Source: Iris pallida (Eukaryota; Streptophyta; Magnoliopsida; Asparagales; Iridaceae). Taken from it: 64,000 bases of DNA. Positions 20,837 through 33,700 of this stretch are shown here, in pieces; positions within the stretch are counted from its first letter, which is position 1, and the number at the start of each line of letters is the position of its first letter. The translations under genes were made by a program, and so were the position numbers. The notes beneath the pieces were generated by a model. The model was not told where the DNA came from. It was given only the letters and a program-made list of their open reading frames with translations, and did not search any database. Location of the stretch: NCBI GenBank assembly GCA_029216955.1, contig JANAVB010010791.1:10988438-11052437 (forward strand), in the 5' to 3' direction.

Positions 20837-22512
20837 TGTGAGACTCATCTCACAATATCAGTATTTGTATACGGATATGTATTTTATACTTTATTTTGTA
20901 TTTTCTTAACTTTCGTGAACAGTAGAAAAACTTTATTTTTGAGACTTTACTCCTTGATCGGCATACATTCTGTATACCAATGTATACGAGTGGTATATTG
21001 TCCAAAAGATATTTCCACTTTTAGATATTTTGATTTCATATATTTTTGTGAATATTTTTATGATATTTTCATGAATAGTATTTAGATATTTTCATAAATA
21101 ATAATGATGCATTCTATTATCCATTGGTTTTTTGATTTTCTACTAAATGTTCGAGATCGATTCAGATCAAGTCGCAGATCGCGATCGGACGGTCATGATT
21201 AATTCACCTTCTCTATATATACAAGTTCATTTCTTTTCAAAAAAATTTACACTCTCTCTTCACTCTTATTTTCTTCTCGTTTCCTCTCCATTTTTCTCGT
21301 GAGCTAGGAGCTTGGTCTTGAGGCCTCAGAGTGTAGTTTCTGAACCCCTCTTGGTGGTGGAGTTGAAGAGTTAGACATGGAGCTATATTAGGCAAGTACA
21401 TCTTGCTGAACTATTGGACAAATATTATTTTTACTGCTATTTGGTTTTTTGTTGCCTTAATAAATCAGTATTGTCTAGTAATTGTTTTACTAAATATGTT
21501 TCTCTCATGATTTTCGTCATTTTGACCAACTTGGAATTTGGTTTGAGCTAGGTTTTGATTTTCTGTAAAATCTTGATATTTTTTTAGTAGGAAAACTGTG
21601 AGTCGGGAATGATACCGGAGTGATTGCCATGAGACTTAGTATATAGGCCATACATGACCTTCCTCTGGTATTGTTTTAATGGTTATACTTGAATTCTACA
21701 ACGTTCGGGACGAGATTTGGTTTTTAAAACTTGTTTCAAGTCCTTAGTGTTATTTCTCGGACACAAACTGTATACCACCGTTATACCATTGTATACCGAC
21801 GGTATACTGATTTATGGATCCTTTTCAAATTAAAAATCTGTTGTTATAATCAACGGTATACTACCGGTGTACTGGTCTGTACCGCCGGTATACCGATCTT
21901 GTGCATTATATTTTCTAGCAAATTTTGTGTCCCCATTGTCCAAAATACCGACGGTGTACTGGTCTGTACCGACGTAAACCGGTGTGACAAATGTTTTTTG
22001 ACAGAGAGTTTTATAGTCTTGGACCGACATACTGCCAGTATACTTGAGTATACCACGGGTATACCGTCATGGTACCCAAGTTTGGTATTTATTAATTTTG
22101 TTTCGGTTTTCTGATTTGTTACAGCTTATTGCTTTTCTGTATATGTTATGTCTTGTTTGTTGCTATGTACCACCATGCCTATCTGGATTTCTTGTACTGT
22201 ATTGTTAAACTCGATCATGATATTTTTGAGCACGTAGTTGCTATCTTGTTGTTCCAGCACCTGTCTAGCTTACCTAATAGTGGCCCATCATGGTGCACTC
22301 TTGATTCTTGTCTTCTCTAGCTTACCTGATAGTGGCCCTTTATGGTGCACACTTGACTCTTGTCCTATCTAAACAACTAGCTTGATTATTTGGATGCATG
22401 GGAAGGAGAGATTTTCTCGATTGCATACAAGCTCTTTATTCTGGCCTATACAATGGACTTGTTGCTCTCCGTCATGTAGGGCTATCACCTTAGGATACTC
22501 GTCTCTTATGAC

Positions 22513-22579
<67 letters not shown>

Positions 22580-23581
22580 TATTGCGTCTGTGGCCTGGAT
22601 GAGTTGGGTAGTCTGCAGGGCAAGCAGCTGGATTGCATTTCTCAAGTTGCATATGTTAGTAATTAGGATTGTTATAACCCTATTAGCTAATGTATCAAGT
22701 CATACTCATTGCTTGACCATGTTTGATGGATAGAGTCCATTTCTGTCTTGTCTAGTCTAGTCTTGTTCTTATTATTTTATTATCTACATTCCTGTACATG
22801 CTGTTGTTCCTGCTACATGCATGGCTTCACTACTTGTCTTACATGCTCGTCTCACCCATATCCTATTTTTGCTTATTCCTTCACATGTTTCCACTTTTCT
22901 TTCATGGACTCTGTAGCACCTTTACATTATTCATGCTTGCTTTTATCGTTTTTACTTTAGTTATGTTATGATTGCATACTGGTTTTAGTTCATAGTTGGC
23001 TTTCTTTGTGGTGCTTGCTATCTGGGAGTCTGACCCCACTAGTATTGTTTGGCCAAATTTTGTAGAGGAACCGAGGATCTGCCGGACCTTCCACTCGATC
23101 GTGACCACCCGAAGCACCAGGGTCCCTAAGTGGGTGTTCTTTTTCTTACCCACTCATATCTATACATATTCTTTTATGACGTTTGCCCACCAAGCACGTC
23201 TTTAGCTCATGTTTTGGAATTGACATTTGGTCTACGGGATTAGACATGATTTGTATATTTTATAGACTACAGCTAGAGCTGATAATGTTTGACTTACACA
23301 CTTACTAGTTCTTTATTTTGTATTACTAGCTTCATGTTCATCTATATACTATAGTTTGGGATGTTTTACTATCTTATATGTCTGATGATCATATTCTTGT
23401 ACTTTACTTCTCTGTGATTGAGATATCTAGGATGTGCTTGACCTAGGATTGACTGTTGGCTTGTAGCACTGACCCTTACATCTAAAGCTTTGACCGTATC
23501 TCAGGGTACTGTAGTACTTTTGTATGCATAGCTGGTTTGGTTCGTCCATACTTGCCATTATTCTAGTTTTGGGGCGTGACA
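20837..23581 (+). repeat. Element D right LTR, 2745 bp
   Basis: Begins TGTGAGACTCATCTCACA and ends GGGGCGTGACA (TG..CA). A TATA box lies at 21211-21222, the ATACCG motif field at 21765-22080, and a (TG)n run at 22514-22577. The start is itself an inverted repeat (TGTGAGA/TCTCACA). The last 600 bases parallel the LTR end of element A. Confidence 0.8.
22514..22577. repeat. (TG)n microsatellite
   Basis: A pure GT/TG run of about 64 bases in the D right LTR; it is absent from the left LTR. The Cys-Val frame across it is not a gene. Confidence 0.98.
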
Positions 23582-23586
23582 TAGCT

Positions 23587-24242
23587 CATGAAGAAAACTG
23601 GAGGAAAATAAATAGAGAAGATGAGAAGAAAGAGAAAGTAAAATAAAATTTTGAAATAAACCGAAGCGGATATAGATGGGATGAATTTATTATGACCATT
23701 GGATCTGCCACGTCAGTGACCCAAGAGTCGATATGGATTAGTCTCATCCGTCCATAAAAGAAAACAAACAACCAATGGATAAAAGGATGATTCAGAACAA
23801 AACCAATGGACGATAGCGTGCTTCAAATACTAGTCGTCACAAATATCTCAAATATCCTACGGATGAATTATCCGGCAGATTTTTGCAGATTTCCTTCGAA
23901 TTTTCCATTTTGTCACATCAAGTTTTTGATTCGAAAAAAACCCCATTCGGACGATCCGGCGGTGTGCCGGGATCTCCGACGAATTTTTCGGAAGGAAGGA
24001 AATTTCTTCCTTTGAGAAAATTTATCGGTTATCCGTTCTATATACGGGTCCTGACACAGGTTTATGGCAACACCAAACGGTATTCTAAGAGTCTCGGACA
24101 ATCTAGAACAAACATTGCCAACAAAGCTCAATAAATCAGGGGTATCGTACGATACCATAATCATGAAAACCGAAAAAACTCAATGAACAATAATACTTGT
24201 GTATTTCTATACAAATATCAATACTGTGAGACGAGTCTCATA
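23587..24242 (-). repeat. LTR E, right part (minus), with LTR start at 24242
   Basis: On the minus strand the polypurine stretch CTAAGGAGGGGAGAGT ends at 24243 and is followed by TATGAGACTCGTCTCACAG, the counterpart of D's TGTGAGACTCATCTCACA. Sequence beyond 24242 would be the 3' internal end of the same minus element. Together with 17940-18891 it forms the target that D entered. Confidence 0.7.
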
Positions 24243-25370
24243 ACTCTCCCCTCCTTAGAAAAATTTTGTGCTAAAATTTTTAGTAAGGCAAGCAAATCAA
24301 GCAGGAAATCCAAGAAAACATATTATCATGTATAGGAAAAGAAACTCATAAAACCATGAAATCAAGATAGAATAATATACATCAAATTAGACTACACTAG
24401 TTGTGTTGAGATCTACTTTAAAGCATAGATAGTACTAATGTGGTTGATTTGCGATGTGCATTAGCGGGATAGTTGATTGGTAGTCATTGTGTTATAGGAG
24501 TTTGAGACGGTGCGACTGGAGAAACTGAAGCCAGACCTTTGTACGCACACTTTAGGAAATATAGGCAAGTGTATCTTGTCAAATTTTTAGTAAATGTTGA
24601 CTTTTCATGTACTTTTGTTCATTTATTTCCTTGTTCTAAATATTATGGACATAGGAATTGTTGATTCTTAGCGTCAGAATTATATTCGGGTGTCGATGTC
24701 AACATATTGATATTAGGTTTGCCATTCGACATGGCGATTATTTTATTCGTATTTTGTAGACACGATATACCTCAGGACACACACGATCATGATACAGAGG
24801 CATACATGATATATTTGTGGTTTGAATTTAGTGATAGGATGCAGGATTATTACATGTACTTAAGACTTACTTGACTTGACATGACTTGACTGGATAGTTC
24901 TAGAACTGTGGTGAGAAAGATATTACCACAATATCAGGCTACCTTGACATGTTTAACCTCGTCTTTATAATCGGGACTTGATTGTTACCATACTCGTATA
25001 CCATTATCTCTATAGCAGAGCTTTGGTGATTATTGACATATATGTCCTTGGTCCCACGATACTGTACTTAGGGCGATAACTTGCTGATGAGCTTGTGAGC
25101 CTCAATGGCTGAATCCTGATTTCTGAAACATGTTCTCACGTGCATTTCACTTAGATGGTTATGATAGTTAACGTTAGTAGTTGTATTTTCTTTACTGTTA
25201 CATTGGCATGTTGTTTCTTCTACCTTGCTATGTCTCCTGAGGACCTAGTCCTTTTCTAGGTATAGACGAGGAGATTTATCCTGAGGTTTATGATTCAGGA
25301 GCTGCGACTGGAGACGTACCTATGCAAGAGGACAAGATAGTTCTGAAGGATTTCTCTTGATCCATGTAGT
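24243..25370. repeat. E internal scrap, then part of plus-strand LTR F
   Basis: The first ~200 bases follow the E polypurine tract and are AT-rich without coding sense. From about 24500 the plus strand shows LTR-like landmarks: ATAGGCAAGTGTATCTTGTC (about 24560), parallel to D's GGCAAGTACATCTTG, and TTTTCTAGGTATAGACGAGG near 25250, ahead of a 34-codon acidic frame. The LTR resumes after B2 at 29323 and ends GGGACTAGGCGTGACA at 29669. The start of F is not resolved. Confidence 0.4.
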
Positions 25371-26339
25371 TTATTTGTCACGACCCGCACCCTAGAGTAA
25401 GGGCACGAGACGTGGGTACGTCCAGCCTATGCCGCAGTGTCGGCAGTAGAACGCTGTCCTAGGTCAAACATCTAACAATATAAAGGTACCTGTACAGTAT
25501 ATACTCTCCGAATGGAGGTGACATAGCAGATACAGTCTCAATCACAATAAGGTAGAGCAAGATAAAAGATAGGTAAAACACGAAATCCAAAAGAGATACA
25601 GCAGATAGAAGTATGTGTGTCTAAGATACACAAACCCAGAAAACATCTCAAAGCTCAATACAGTAATCCATAGAATAAATACAACTCAATACAACTGAAA
25701 TAACTAACTATACAACCTCTACTGTGTCTCCTCTAGGCTAGCAGGCAACCTCCAGGCTATCTGTAAAATTTATCAACAGGTCTAGTCAGGACAGGAACGA
25801 GTACAACTCATCAAGAAAACCGAAGTAATGACAGAGAACTATAAAGCAGTTATAGACAGTTTTATTGATGAATATGGCAGTTTATATACAGGTGATGGTA
25901 TGGAGAACAGATAAGATACAAGGAAAGTAAGTAACTAAAACAAGAGAAGAATGATGGCAATGAAGACTGTAAAATAAATCTAGCTGAACTAAGGTAACAG
26001 AATAAGTCCAGAAAGTAATTATAAAACAAGTGTAAAACTACTATAAATCCAGTACGGGATGAATCTAAAATAATATGAATCCAGTACCAGATGATTCTAG
26101 GTAGTGATCAAGAATCCAGGAGAGTCCAGCTAATCTAATAGTGTATTTTAAAATACCGAGATCGACATGTAAACGGCTGTGGGTAATCAGGCACACCTCT
26201 CACTGATCAGGCGAAAGATGGCTATGCTTCCAGTAGATTCCAGTTGGAGATTCCAGATTTGGGGTATGTCTACATGTCTTACTCAATATTTCTCCACCCC
26301 GTAAAACAAATGAATCCAGAATTCGACACGAGAATCGAG

Positions 26340-26460
26340 GTGAGTCCAGCCAAAATATGATGATTCCAGTAATAGATTCCGAAATAATTCCAGTGATTCC
26401 AGTAATAGATTCCGAAATGATTCCAGTGATTCCAGTAATAGAGGCCAGATAAGTAAGGTA
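26340..26460. repeat. GATTCCAGTAATAGATTCCGAAAT tandem units in B2
   Basis: GATTCCAGTAATAGATTCC recurs at about 26361 and 26396, and again in part at 26430, with GATTCCAGT repeated between, a period of about 35 bases. The Trp-Asn-His-Ile frames drawn across it are by-products of the repeat. Confidence 0.8.
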
Positions 26461-27034
26461 TGTGTGTCGCATACATGAATCCAGAAATATCCATACGTGT
26501 TGTAACAGAGAATCACATAAAACTAAAAAGAACTGAAATACAGTAACTGGCAATTAAATGAGAGAACTATCAGAGAATGTACTCGCCTGATGTCTGAATG
26601 TCCAAAGTAAATATATTGTCCGATAAGAGGTGTCTGGCTCCTAATCAGAACAGCTAAAGTCACAACAAGTCCAAAATGACAATATGAAGTTCTACTATGC
26701 ATTCTACATGATTCTAGGTCAATCTAGACTAAAGTAAACTCTTGGTCAACTTGGTCAACCCTGAAAGTCAAACCTAGGTCAACTATGGTCAAACTAGGTC
26801 TAATAAGTCTAAATTAGGTCAAACAAGTTATTCTAGGTCTAAACAAACTAAGTATATGCAAATCAAGTATCCAAGATAGCTACTAACTCATAGCCTAAGT
26901 CACTTGCTAAACCAAGCACAAAACTAAACCATAAGCTAACAAGGCACACAAACTTAGTCATATAATGCATACATATTATTCACATTCACATATTCATATA
27001 CATAGATATATATAGGAAAGCTATATATATAGGC

Positions 27035-27040
<6 letters not shown>

Positions 27041-27121
<81 letters not shown>

Positions 27122-27142
27122 AAGAGAGAGAGAGAAAGAGTG
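27041..27142. repeat. (AT)n then (GA)n compound microsatellite
   Basis: About 70 bases of AT followed directly by about 30 bases of GA-rich repeat, inside solo LTR B2. Confidence 0.98.
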
Positions 27143-29322
27143 GTAAAAGAGTAAGTGAGTATGTGTGTGTTTGGCATGTGTGTGAAAGGATATGTGTTAA
27201 TGTTCTAAAATTTAGTGATAGGTAGGTGTATGTGACATGAGATACATGATGTCAAAGGGTGTATGAATGCATGTGTGTAAAAGGTTATAGGTTAACTCAG
27301 TTTATAGAAATACATACATACATACATACTTACCTTGTATACATGCATACATACATATCTTGTATATTACATTTACATGATACATACATGTATACTTATA
27401 TTATATTATACTTACATTCATGCATATTAGATACTTGTATTTATATTAGCATATTGCAAACATTCATTTCATTCATGCATCTATGCATTACCTACATGTT
27501 TTATACATATGCATACATTGTATATTCATATCATTTCATACATGCATTGCTTATATGCAATATATTAATAGCATTCCTACATACTTGCATTCAACCATAT
27601 ATATAAATTAATGTAAAGAGAATATATATCATATATATATTATTTTATTCATCTAACATATCATGCATTACATACTCTATATTCATTTAATATCCATACT
27701 ACATAGGCTCATAGGTTACACAAAATGCATATATCGTATAGTCACTCTTCTACTTAAAACCAATACTGTACCAATTGGGCATTCAATAAATTCTAGGATT
27801 AAAGTATGTTGTAGCTCTTCGTGTTAGCTTTCTGAAACTTTAAACGGATCACATTTTCATGTCTGGAAGCTCCCGGTATCGCGAAAATACCGAAACACGT
27901 TCGTCTTTCGTACAGCTGACACTCAAATAATTCTACAGAATGTTACACAAAGAATTTGGCTTATTAAAATATATATTTGGAAAGCTAACTTCGATAAGGT
28001 TCTTTTAAAAAAACGGGAGATAAATCGGAGTTTTAAGCTAAAAGTTATGATATTTCTAAGTTGCTCTAGCTACTAAAAACGTGGATAAAAATTATGACGA
28101 ATTTAGGTAGTTTGAGACAAAAGAAACACAAGTATATAACATAATATATCAAGAAGTCACTCTCTACACTAATATATATATATGAGACACTATAGAACAC
28201 ATATCCAATACAAAAATTTGAGATTAAACATGTAATAATTCATTCATACATAACAACAACACATAGTGTGTCCAAATTTGGGGTTTTTCCACATGGACAC
28301 AACCACAGCACACATGACACTCCTATGACCTCGAAATAGACACAAAATGGACACAAATGGAGATACAACCATGGGGGTCATTCCTATGGGTTCAAAATAG
28401 ACCTATATGCATGAGAAAATGAAAAGGAGAAGGGATTTATACCTCCCGGTAGATCGAATCGAAGAAAAGCCTTCCCGGAGCGACACCGACACGTAGAGAT
28501 TCCAAAAGGACACGAACGAGCTCCGAATCCTCCCAAACTTGGGTAGCTTCCTCCTTGGCTAGAATGGAGAAGGAAAGAAGAAGATTTGGTAGAGAAATGG
28601 AAGGATTTGGTGGAGAAATGGAAGGATTTGGTGGAGAAATTGCTAGGGATTGCTCTCTAGAAATTTGGGGAAGAACAAAAGAAAGAGTGTGGATGAGAAT
28701 AATGAAATGAACTTGAGCCTATCCTCTCCCAAAGTGGCTGGCCATATGGGGCTATTTGTCCTATTATGGTAAGGTCCAAAATGCCCCCACTAACCTATTA
28801 TATTAGTATTAGGAAAGGGCTAATTGGTTGGGGCTAAATTAGTCATTCTAAAGTCTCTAATCACACTAACCTTATCCATAATAATTAGTCTAACATCTAA
28901 CTAAAATTAATATCATGTGGACTAAAATTAATATCATATGGGCCATGCCTAACTAGTGTGTGGGTCCACTAAAGTCAACACTACACCCGGGTCCCCGTTT
29001 CAAGTCGGATTGAGTTGAAATTCGAATCCGACTCAAATAATCCCAAAACAATATCATAAATAATAAAATAAATTTCAAAAATATTTCAAAAATACAAAAT
29101 AACAAAAATACTCCTGTTCCTGAAAACTGGGGGTGACAAATTTCCTCGAAATTAAAACCAAACAATAGTAAAATGTCAAAATCACAAGTCATAATTTTAA
29201 ATAGTTTAAAAATGATTAAAAATTACCAAAAATTATAATATAAAATAATAATCAATAAATGATAATTGTAATTACAAAATTTCAAAATTATCCTCATCTG
29301 GAAAACTGGGTGTTACATTATT

Positions 29323-29669
29323 TTCCATGACATTTTTTTTCTTTTTGGCAGACTATTAGTTGGATATTATTTTTCATTCTCATGATGTGGTGATGGGCTA
29401 TCTTTCCCCGTACATTTCTATTACTCTTTATTGTTGGACAGAATTTATTATTATTATTATTTGGACCTGGATATCTTCTATGTTGTTTATTCTGAGTGGA
29501 CGAGATTAGCACTTTACCTTGTGACCTGTGATGCATTGTTGTGGTTATAGTTTCATCATACAGCTTAAGTACTCTCTAACGGGCTTGTTAGATAGGTTGG
29601 CCCATTAAAGATGTGTTGCTGGCCATTGCCATATAGCATAGTCCTATGATTTTGGGACTAGGCGTGACA
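29323..29669 (+). repeat. LTR F, terminal part after the B2 insertion
   Basis: Continues F from 25375 if B2 and one TTATT copy are removed. It ends TTGGGACTAGGCGTGACA at 29669, the same GGGCGTGACA-type terminus as A and D. The next bases (CCAACTATGTATCAAG) are not a clear primer site. It includes a short ATT repeat near 29447. Confidence 0.5.
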
Positions 29670-30224
29670 CCAACTATGTATCAAGTAGACTCCAGTCCAA
29701 CTCTAATACGTATACGCTATCTAGTACAGGTCGACTATCTATATAACTCAGTAAAATAGTCTTTGCCTCAATCCACAATAATAAATAACAATAATGGACA
29801 ATGGATACTATGGTGTGCACCCTATGTTTTACTTGTCTGAATAGACCCCAAAGATAATATGAGTCTATAAATCTAGGCTAACAAGCAGAGTGCAAATAGC
29901 GGACATAAATTTGTAATCACAAAAGATACCTGAATCAGAAGTAACAACCACCATATGACTAGCAAAATAACCCTTTGCAATCAACTACCTGGAGAGATCA
30001 TCAGGTCCTCAGAAGGGACGTACCAAGATACATAATATACATATTGAATGAATAGTAAATAAACCTGCAAAGGAGACAATAAAATAAATATAAAGGAATA
30101 CTATATCTAAGAGGGTTGCATACCATGAGAACGACAATATTAGTCGTAGCTATAGGTAATGGTAATCGCAGCCCGGTGAGGTACTAACTGTCATATCACA
30201 GGTCTCTATCGTAGCCCGGTGAGG
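29670..30224. other. Unassigned repeat-like sequence
   Basis: AT-rich and non-coding. CGYAGCCCGGTGAGG occurs twice near its right end (about 30170 and 30210). Words such as ATCATCAGGTCCTCAGAAGG suggest an inverted scrap of an F-like LTR (compare CTCCTGAGGACCTAGTCC at 25226). No boundaries are visible. Confidence 0.35.
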
Positions 30225-30785
30225 TGTCACGCCCCGATTCGTAGAGTCATTTATTCACATATTTTATCTTTTATTATCGACCGTCCTCGCTTGGGCGTGA
30301 TGCCGTACAAATCTGGTATTGCACTTGTACAAGGCAAAGATGGTACATAATCGATATCTTCAAATATGAACTCATCGCAGCGGCAGAAGCAGACAAATTG
30401 TGTTGATAAGGACAAACTTTCTAATTGAATAGAAATACATCAATTTCTTTATAGCAGCGGATATAAAAGAATAACTTGAAGTCTCACAGAGATATACAGA
30501 ACTTTATTCTCTTTATTGATAATTGAATGAGAGTACAAGACTTGTATTGAAGCACAATACTTACATCACATCTCACTTTACATTGAAATCCAACTAAACA
30601 ATGCTATACAGCTTACATTTGATACTTGGATACATTGGATTACAACTCGATATACCAACTTGGCTTACAACTCACTGGTACAACTGATTACAATGTTCCA
30701 TACATTATGCCCTTTATAAACAGAAGGCATTATCTTATACAAGGAGAGCTTCTGTATGCCCAACAAATCTTCGATGCCGCGGAAC
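30225..30785 (-). repeat. Family C LTR segment, 3' LTR side
   Basis: Starts (plus strand) TGTCACGCCCCGATTC and ends near GCCGCGGAAC. On the minus strand it holds a TATA-like TTTATAAAGGGC (near 30710-30720) and the poly(A)-type words CAATAAAGAG and AATAAAG (near 30510). It is preceded by TGAGG at 30220-30224, for which no partner exists at 36026. Confidence 0.75.
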
Positions 30786-33700
30786 CAATCAAGCCAAATC
30801 TTTGTGTGTAGAATATTCCAAGCACGAGCACCTGCCCACAAAATGTGGGTCAGCACATCATCTATGTACTGGCGAGCAGAATCCAACCCACTCACTTAAA
30901 CCAACACTAATTGGTCGATTTTAGGAAGCATTTAATATAATGATCTTTCTACTTGGGGCCTAGCATCAATTTACAGTTCATGGACAATAATTATAGTGAA
31001 GCATGTAAACATATTCTTAGCAATATTCATGTGGACATATCATTTTAGCATTCTTGGTGTTATCATGCAAAGGCATCATTGAGGCATACTAGGTGTTATC
31101 ATGAAAAGGCATCATTGAGGCATCGTTAACATTGATATCTTAAACATGTTATGACAATTCTCACTTCAAGCATCACTTAGCATGTATGTCTTGTTTGAGC
31201 AACGGTTATCGCAAGGCATCTTTCTAGCATACTGAATTTAACATGTTAAGCAGGTTCTCATATTGAAAGACTACGCATAGCATCATTTACTTGGCACGTT
31301 AAAGCACGCAAGTTAAACCAAACACATATATTGAGTATATCACATTTTAGTGATTTCTTACCGATAGCCGACTTCCTCGTACCTACATCAAATACAGGTT
31401 AGCAGATATACTTACTCTGCCTGCACGAAACATTCATTAGCGTGCATCCTGACTACATGGTCACTGGTGTTTAACCATACGGATATTGCCATATAGGTCT
31501 TCATTGGTAATGCGATGACTCCAGAGAAGGTAGCTAGCCCCAAAGGATGCCTCATAAAACCCGTGCCCCTACTGGTACGCCAATGTTTCCTCCTAGGCCG
31601 GATAGGTCGCCCTAACGTCCCGGGGTACCGTCCGAGAAAATATATCCCCATCTCTTATGCGTAAGTTGTCCTATGACCATGCGAATGCGTGTCCGACTCA
31701 TTCGTGAACATAAAATGCATGGTGAAATATTGAAGTAAAGACAACAGTGTATTATCATTCATCTCATTCAAGTCATGTTCAATGACTTATTCGTTCCCAA
31801 CATTACCATCATTTTATTTGGTGATCTCAACGATCCCAAGCCTCATCAATTCTAATTCATTGCTTCATTGTAACATTTCTCATTATGTTCCTTCTAAGGA
31901 GGAACAACAACATTCATTCATTTCAAAGGGACCTGTATCATTTCATTCATTTCATTGGAACAATAGCATATTCAATTCTTTTCTCATGTATCATTCACGC
32001 AGCATCTCATTAATCAAGTGATTCATTCATTTCATCGACATTAAGAAAAAGGGACATTATCAATTCATTCTCAGGTATCAAGTTACATTAGCAGTTCGAG
32101 TGTGATTCGTTCAGCAATTCAAAGTTCATGTGTTATTCATTCAATGATTTCCAACATATGCATCCCTATCGATTTAGCCACAAAAGCATCGTATCATAAT
32201 TATTCAACATTCCAGGTAAGAGACATTACGGACATGTTCATAGCATCACATTATTCCATTTATTAAGCATGCAGGAATAAGGAGGAAGAAGGACAGTTCC
32301 ACTTGCCTGCATAAAAGGGTCTTCTTATTCTGGTTGCACATATTTTCCCTAAGCGTATCTCCACCAGCGAGCCACATACCAATGCTTAATCCGTCTAGCC
32401 AACTAAGAGAGACTGCATCAGTCTCAACTCTCTTTATCTCCAACACAAGTAACGGTCCAACATTCTAATTCCATCCAACAAGCCAACCAAATGCCTTGTA
32501 CGGAGCAGAGCATTACATAATATACCACTCAGAAAAAGTTTCGTCCTCGAAACTTAAGAAAACAACTCATCTACTAAATTCACTTAATCACAATGAGTTA
32601 CTCATTCAGCTTCAATTCAATATTCATTTCAGCCCACTCGGTCATTTCAAAATAGCTATCCAACTGTATCATTTTAATCCATCAACGATTCAATCCATCT
32701 TTCTCTTTTTTCAAATACTTGCAACTTCTCATTGATTCACCAACATTTTCCTTGCATTCTATCTTGGTCGCAACACATCACTTCGTTTGGATCCATACAC
32801 ATATTTTAGGCGTCCCCAAAACATATGCATTTCAGCCAAAGTCCGTGCTAGTGCAATAAATTCTTTCCATAATGTTATTTCAGTCGCAACCAATCACTTC
32901 GGCTGGATCTATACACATATTTTAGGCGTCTCCAAAACATATGTACTTCAGCCAACTTCCATGTTAGTGCGATTTGATCAGCCACGATATAACTCTCTTT
33001 TCCAAATCCGACTTAGCATCCTTTCAATTGACTTATCACTTTATTCACTTGCCACAATCACTATCTTCCAGGCCACAACACTTAATAATAGGGACAACTT
33101 GGTTAAGCTCTCTATCCGGGCACAATATTTCTACCATTCGATCAAGGGTCTAATCTTAGAGCCAATCATATCAAGAGTTCACAACATGCAATCATATTCC
33201 TTTCCAAATCCAACAATATTCTTCACCGAGGCAATTCATCTTTTCTAAAAGATACAATCCGACATCACCAACTATCGATTACCCGAGTCGGGGTATAATT
33301 CTATGCAACAGTTAAGGTTAACCCAGCTACCCGAATATAGATACATATCCAACATTTCCGTCATGAGCAGTCAATTCCATCTTTTGGAATAATTCACTAC
33401 TCGATACATACAACTCAAGTCTCATCCCACGATTCCATTTTTCGCTATAGGCCGATACATAATCCTCAAGGGTCAAACATCTCTAAGGTTCATATTAAAG
33501 CATATACATACAACATATCATTCATAGGTCGTACTCATCACCATCTCTCATTTATTGCCACAAGGTCATTCTATGGGTCGCCAACGGCCATCTATTATTC
33601 GGTCCAGTCTCTATGGTTAGCTATACCAACAACTAAACCTAATCATTCAGGTGACTCCCCTAGAGTGGACGACTACTAGGGATCATACAAATTGCTTATT

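Larger units (their letters stand above)
18892..23581 (+). mobile_element. Element D: internally deleted LTR retrotransposon with target duplication TAGCT
   Basis: TAGCT at 18887-18891 and 23582-23586 flanks the element. The left LTR begins TGTGAAACTCATCTCA (18892) and is recognisable to about 20664. A 170-base scrap of internal sequence follows, ending in the polypurine-type stretch CTAGAGAGAGT. A full right LTR is at 20837-23581 (TGTGAGACTCATC to GGGGCGTGACA). Gag, pol and the last ~1 kb of the left LTR are gone. Its LTR tail resembles that of element A (GTGACCACC, GGTTTTAGTT, GGGGCGTGACA), so it is probably a relative of Tekay/Del-type gypsy elements. Confidence 0.8.
25376..29317 (-). mobile_element. 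Solo LTR B2 (3942 bp), target duplication TTATT
   Basis: On the plus strand it starts TGTCACGACCCGCACCC and ends AAAACTGGGTGTTACA. TTATT flanks it at 25371-25375 and 29318-29322. It is the inverted counterpart of B1 (53164-57738): shared parts include the ends, TAGGAGCCAGACACC (here complemented near 26630) and TGTACTCGCCTGATGTC (26579). There is no internal domain, so it is a solo LTR left by recombination between two LTRs. It carries a GATTCCAGT field (26360-26460) and an AT/GA microsatellite. Confidence 0.85.

Noticed and set aside
22382..22733. Two frames across the TG microsatellite
   Set aside because: Encoded Cys-Val repeat is an artefact of the dinucleotide run.
26200..26553. 117-codon minus frame with Trp-Asn-His repeats
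   Set aside because: Made by the GATTCCAGT repeat inside solo LTR B2; no homologous frame in B1.
27259..27606. Tyr/His/Thr-rich 115-codon frame
   Set aside because: Arises from CATACATA-type low-complexity sequence next to a microsatellite.
30626..30811. 61-codon frame MDTLDYNSIYQLGLQLTGTT, repeated at 35867
   Set aside because: It is identical in both places because they are the two LTR segments of family C. It is not kept open in C2 (44890-45060) and lies on the non-sense strand of the element.
32787..33248. 153-codon plus frame in family C
   Set aside because: Overlaps the 116-bp duplication; CA-rich, no motif, and antisense to the element.
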